A DNA stretch of 64,000 bases, taken from assembly GCA_001430745.1 (NCBI GenBank), contig KQ482040.1:439500-503499 (forward strand), written 5' to 3'. Position numbers and translations under genes: made by a program. The DNA is from Auxenochlorella pyrenoidosa (taxonomy: Eukaryota > Chlorophyta > Trebouxiophyceae > Chlorellales > Chlorellaceae). Under the pieces are notes generated by a model. The model worked only from the letters and a program-made list of their open reading frames with translations, did not search any database and was not told the DNA's origin. Shown in pieces: positions 60,544-64,000 of this stretch. Numbering within the stretch: position 1 is the stretch's first letter; every line of letters starts with the position of its first letter.

Positions 60544-61676
60544 ATGTCTTCATCGTGAGCTATGGCTGCTGCGCACACGTGTGCATGCGCTTTGTCACAC
60601 GTGAACCTATGCACGCAAGAGGCAGGAGCTTTGGCTTCACACCTTCGCCACTTGCTCCTTGTTGCAGCCGGGACAACGATGATGTAGCACAGAAGCCTGT
60701 CAAAAAGAAGGCACTACTCGTGTTTCCGACGTATGGCCCAGAGGACGATGAAGACATTGCAATGCACAACTACTTGATCAAGATGCGCCTGCTACCAGCC
60801 GGCATTTTGAACCATTCCGCGCAACACCATATTGAATTGCTGAAGCCCCGACTGATCGAGCGCGGCTTTGAAGTGGAGCTCTGGAAACCCGTGAAGCCGG
60901 AGACGCCTTGGGTGACCTACATCACGGCGCCCGAGCTGAAGGAGAAGATCAAGGGCATCCTGAAAGCGGCCCCACCCGTGCTCCTCATCGTGTACTGCGG
61001 ACACGGTCAAAGCAGCACGGCAAGCGGCACTCCAGGCCCCAACACATTCTTCCTGAGCGGTGGCACGCGCATCACGGTGCACGAGCTGGGCGATTTGCTT
61101 GCCCAGTACCAGGGCACGCTCATCCAGTTTTTCAACACGTGCTCCGCCGGACCGCATGATCCATGGGCGTACAATGCAGCACCAGCAGCGACGCCGTCCC
61201 CCAAGCCCCACCATGGGAAGTACTTCAACGTATACTCGAGCCACGCCAACCAGACGCAGAAGGCTGAGTATGCCCTGGCAGCAACGGAGGCGTTCGTATC
61301 GCTCTTTGGGCAGGAGTACGCACAACTTCGCCTGCTCCCGCCTGTGCCTGTCAAGACCGTCGACACGAGCGAAGACGGCATGAGCAGCGAGGCGACGCAC
61401 CTGACCATCGATGCGGGCGCCAAGACTGTCGACACAAGCAAAGACGGCATCAGCAAGGAGGCGACGCACCTGACCATCGACGCGGGCGCCAACTACGATG
61501 GCGTGTTTCCTGATGTAGCATCCACCATGGTGAGTGGCTGATGCGCACGTGCGTGGATCATACGACGTTCATTGTTATGATGAAACAGGCTCTCATGATA
61601 AGAACAAACACCATTGCTGCAGGATACCACTGTCAGCGCACATCGCATGGAGCAGGCACGCGCAAACTGGCCGTGA
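60544..61676 (+). CDS. Caspase-fold (clan CD, C14-like) protein with a 23-residue tandem repeat
   Basis: Probable caspase-like cysteine peptidase or inactive relative. Model: 60544-60554, 60668-61529, 61623-61676, 308 residues. A tiny first exon supplies MSSS; phase joins exactly to RDNDDVAQKPVKKKALLVFP. KKALLVFPTYG with NYLIKM forms the first strand region. The putative catalytic His is in VLLIVYCGHGQSS (residue 116) and the putative catalytic Cys in LIQFFNTCSAGPHDP (residue 162). In metacaspases these read YSGHG and DxCHSG, so the Cys motif NTCSAG is unusual. KYFNVYSSHANQTQKAE and GVFP are consistent with the rest of the p20/p10 fold. Near the C terminus, two perfectly phased 23-residue repeats (KTVDTS-DG-S-EATHLTIDAGA) occupy residues about 231-276. 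No p10-linker Cys, zinc finger or transmembrane segment is seen. Read-through of the second donor (ATG|GTGAGT) would end in VSG-stop at 61541. Exact substrate and activity are unknown. Confidence 0.7.
61353..61490 (+). repeat. Coding tandem repeat, two 69-base units
   Basis: Two in-frame copies, starting at 61353 and 61422, encode the 23-residue repeats of the caspase-like protein. Most differences are conservative or silent, so the protein repeat appears maintained. Confidence 0.95.
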
Positions 61677-63480
61677 TAGCAGCCATGCCCGTAATATGAC
61701 GCTTACCGCCGCCGTACCGACTGTTAGACGCACGTGTTGCCTCTGCCTTTATACCGCCTTAGCCTTTGGTGGCATTGCTCTTTTCAACGCTGGAAAACTC
61801 CCCCACATTCTCTCATTCTCTCGTACTTGATGAACAGCAGGTCAACTATGTTGACCTGAACTAATGTGCCGCTGTGTATGCCAACACTTTGCAAGCGTGC
61901 GTGCTGACACAAATTTGGTACCAGTGCTGGGTTGCACGGAAGGAGGAGTGCTTGGAAGGCGGGTAGTTGCAGAAACGGTCAAGTAGGTGGGCCGTGCCGT
62001 GACAGGTCATCATGCATGCAATCGGTCTGGCATGCTGGCTGCGCCCTAATGCTGGGCTTTCCGGGCCTCGCACTCTTGGGGCGGCTGGCTGTGCTTCTGC
62101 ATCTGACCCCCTCCTCTTCCCTGGCTGCAGAAGTTGAGGCGGCCCTCGCATTGGTAAAGCCCGGCACACCAGCAGGCAGTTGCAGCCCGGTGCGTAGGCA
62201 GCCCGACAGCAGCAGCGACATCGCGGCAGTGCCGGCTGGCGAGGTCCACCTGAGTGAAATGGTGCCAGTACCGCCTGGCGGGGTGGGGCCTTCTGCACAC
62301 AGCCTGCGAAATCGGCAGGGCCATGGAGAAGCGCCTTCGTAGATGACATACCAATCCACTTGCCACCACTGCTTGGCATGGGGTCAGGCGCCTTTATCAC
62401 TGAATTCCTATTCCAGCATGCGGTGACTGAACTGCAATCAACAGTTGATTGATATGCCATGCACCTTCGTCTCCTTGCTGTGCGCTTCTGGTTTGCCCCA
62501 TGCATGCTGCTGTCGCAGTCTCGTGCTTTAGGCCCCATGCTTGTCGCAATATATGCTGGCCGCAAATGTATGCATGGCCGTGTCCAATGCATGGCCTGCA
62601 CTTTACATCTGACTTGATAACAACCTTCTGCATCCCTGACGTGCTCAGCATAGGTCAAGGTGCACACTCATTGGCAGTAGTGAGACTGGGCTTGCTGCAG
62701 GACTCATGAGCCACCGGCCTCTGGCTTCCTGCAGATCTGTTTTGCAGATGTGTTTTGGATGCTGCATGATAGAGGACTTGTGCAGCCTGAAAGCAGCTGG
62801 TGGTGCTGCCAGCGAGCGCTGGTGCAGCTGTCCTGGCGTGCCATGAGCCACACCCCGGCCTGGTCGGCAGGAATGGGGCGTGGCCGAATCAGGGCACATG
62901 CTTGACTTGACTTGACTCACAGAGCGGATTCGGAGCCAGCGAGGCTCATAAACGCAAATGCTGATGTGCCTGCGGCTGGCGCCTGCTGACATGCCACCAT
63001 GCACTTCCTGCCCTTCATGCAATTCCCGGAAATCAGTCAGCTTGTTGAGGCTCACTGCTTCACCAAGTCCCTCCAGTTCCTGTGCATGGAAGCGTCTTCG
63101 GGCACATGGGGGATGCTGCTGGTGAGCACGACAGCACAGCGCTGCATGCGGCCGCATCCCCTTGCTCAAGAAATGGTGCTTGGGTCGATGCGGGGATCCA
63201 ACCGTTCAAACTCTCACGAAGTTTCCATGCGCCTGTGAGAGCTTCTTGTCTAACCGAGGCGGGAATTTCCGAAAGCCAGAACTCGAGTTCGCACAGCGGC
63301 GCGCAGTGTTCCACTTGAGCATCTTCTTCAGCCTACAAAATCCCCAGCATCGCCCTGCCAGCACCCCGTTAGGCCAGCGGCGGCAACCCCGCCGCTGCTC
63401 CCGCCAGTGGGCATGAACACCGCACCCACTGCCGCTTTGAGGCAGTGTCGATGACGAGGCCCTACCGACTGGGAGCAGGC
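61677..63480. other. Long region without an assigned gene
   Basis: 1.8 kb with no recognised protein. A strong acceptor-like sequence (pyrimidine tract then GGCTGCAG, ending 62131) is followed by an open stretch to a TAG at 62340-62342 that could be a missed last exon of a small gene, but no family signature supports it. A TTGAC direct repeat lies near 62900-62920. The right part must contain the promoter of the gene starting at 63481. Confidence 0.4.
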
Positions 63481-63992
63481 ATGACCAGGCGGCCAACACG
63501 AGTGCAGCGCACACCTTTCTTGGCTGCACTAGCCGCTTTCGCCGTGCTGGCATGCCTCTTTACAGCGGCACGCACCACAAGTTCCTCATCTCAGCATGGG
63601 CTGGATGCCATGAACAACGACGCAGCACTGCAGTCGGCCAGCCCTGGGTCAGTCCTGCGGCAGCGTCGGCGCCAGCACCCCCGCATCATCATACGGTATA
63701 TGGCCTGCATGGGCGGCTTCAACCAGCTGTACAGCCATGTGGCAGCCGTCACGCTGGCGGCTGCGCTGGGTGCTGACGTCGTGCTGCCCCCTGCACTAGC
63801 GAGGGACTCATATGATCGTAAAGTCGACCCGCAGCATCCAAAGCACGAGACAGTGCAGTGGCACGCAGCCCCGGCGGAGAGCCTACTGGATGTGGCCCGC
63901 CTGGCGCAGACCTGGCAGGGCATTGGCATTGACGTCCTGCAGCCGTCGCAGCTGGATGTCCTGCCAGATGACCTGCGCACAGGATATCTCAG
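63481..63992 (+). CDS. Type II membrane, O-fucosyltransferase-like glycosyltransferase (first exon, partial)
   Basis: Starts at an ATG followed by MTRRPTRVQR and one hydrophobic segment (FLAALAAFAVLACLF, residues about 13-27), a signal anchor typical of Golgi glycosyltransferases. After a Ser/Gln/Arg-rich stem comes IIIRYMACMGGFNQLYSHV-type sequence and AAALGADVVLPPALARDSYD. This resembles the MxGGxNQ...A...A..LNATLVVP nucleotide-sugar region of plant GDP-fucose O-fucosyltransferase-like proteins (pfam O-FucT). That assignment is by motif only. The exon ends at CTCAG|GTACTT (63992), and the rest lies outside the window. 170 codons plus two bases are visible. Confidence 0.6.
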
Positions 63993-64000
63993 GTACTTAG

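Noticed and set aside
61861..62667. 268-codon minus-strand open frame
   Set aside because: No known family, Cys/Arg/His-rich composition of a shadow frame, no start context and no partner exons.

Overview
The window is nuclear DNA of a green alga, most likely a Chlorella-like trebouxiophyte. The genes are GC-rich and broken by many short introns (mostly 80-300 bases) that end in TGCAG. They encode plant-type plastid proteins with N-terminal transit peptides (a chloroplast dicarboxylate translocator, TOC75, chloroplast Cpn60 beta, porphobilinogen deaminase), and several genes are followed by TGTAA, the green-algal polyadenylation signal. The species call is inference. I rebuilt 14 complete gene models exon by exon, requiring reading phase to carry across every intron, plus one partial gene at each edge. 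I see no bacterial, viral, plasmid, CRISPR or intact transposon signature.

Layout. 1-671 (+) is the 3' end of an Ala-rich protein with acidic-aromatic motifs. Three minus-strand genes follow: the chloroplast 2-oxoglutarate/malate translocator DiT1 (1041-4348), a nucleotide-sugar/triose-phosphate translocator of the plant UDP-uronic-acid group (5036-7619), and an NAD malate dehydrogenase with a mitochondrial-looking presequence (9137-12061). Divergent from it is UTP4/Cirhin (12878-16616, +). A TMEM184/LAZ1-type (DUF300) membrane protein (16961-19747, -) is divergent from TAF1 (20761-34226, +), whose 44 exons give about 2,121 residues. UTP11 (34689-36453, -) is divergent from TOC75 (36971-43109, +), which contains a 626-base assembly gap inside an intron. 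Cpn60 beta (43801-48307, +) and porphobilinogen deaminase (49124-51796, +) follow. Next come a Gly-rich, probably plastid-targeted, single-span membrane protein of unknown function (52557-53894, -), a DUF4743-Nudix hydrolase (54116-56081, +), an ATG18/WIPI PROPPIN (56918-59559, +), a caspase-fold protein (60544-61676, +) and the start of a type II membrane, O-fucosyltransferase-like protein (63481 to the edge, +).

How the genes relate. DiT1 and malate dehydrogenase both act on malate. TOC75, Cpn60 beta and porphobilinogen deaminase are three consecutive plastid genes on one strand (import, folding, tetrapyrrole synthesis), followed by the Gly-rich putative plastid protein. UTP4 and UTP11 are both small-subunit processome components and lie on either side of TAF1. 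These are housekeeping neighbours, not an operon.

Most noteworthy: at least seven GC-AG introns with near-perfect donor consensus, two of them consecutive in TAF1; a missing AG at the 3' splice site before exon 7 of Cpn60 beta; a caspase-like protein with a non-standard Cys motif and a perfectly phased 23-residue tandem repeat; TOC75 in which a poly-Gly run is followed closely by a whole exon of almost pure acidic residues; and a pair of adjacent palindromes upstream of the caspase-like gene. I found no convincing wholly new multi-gene system.
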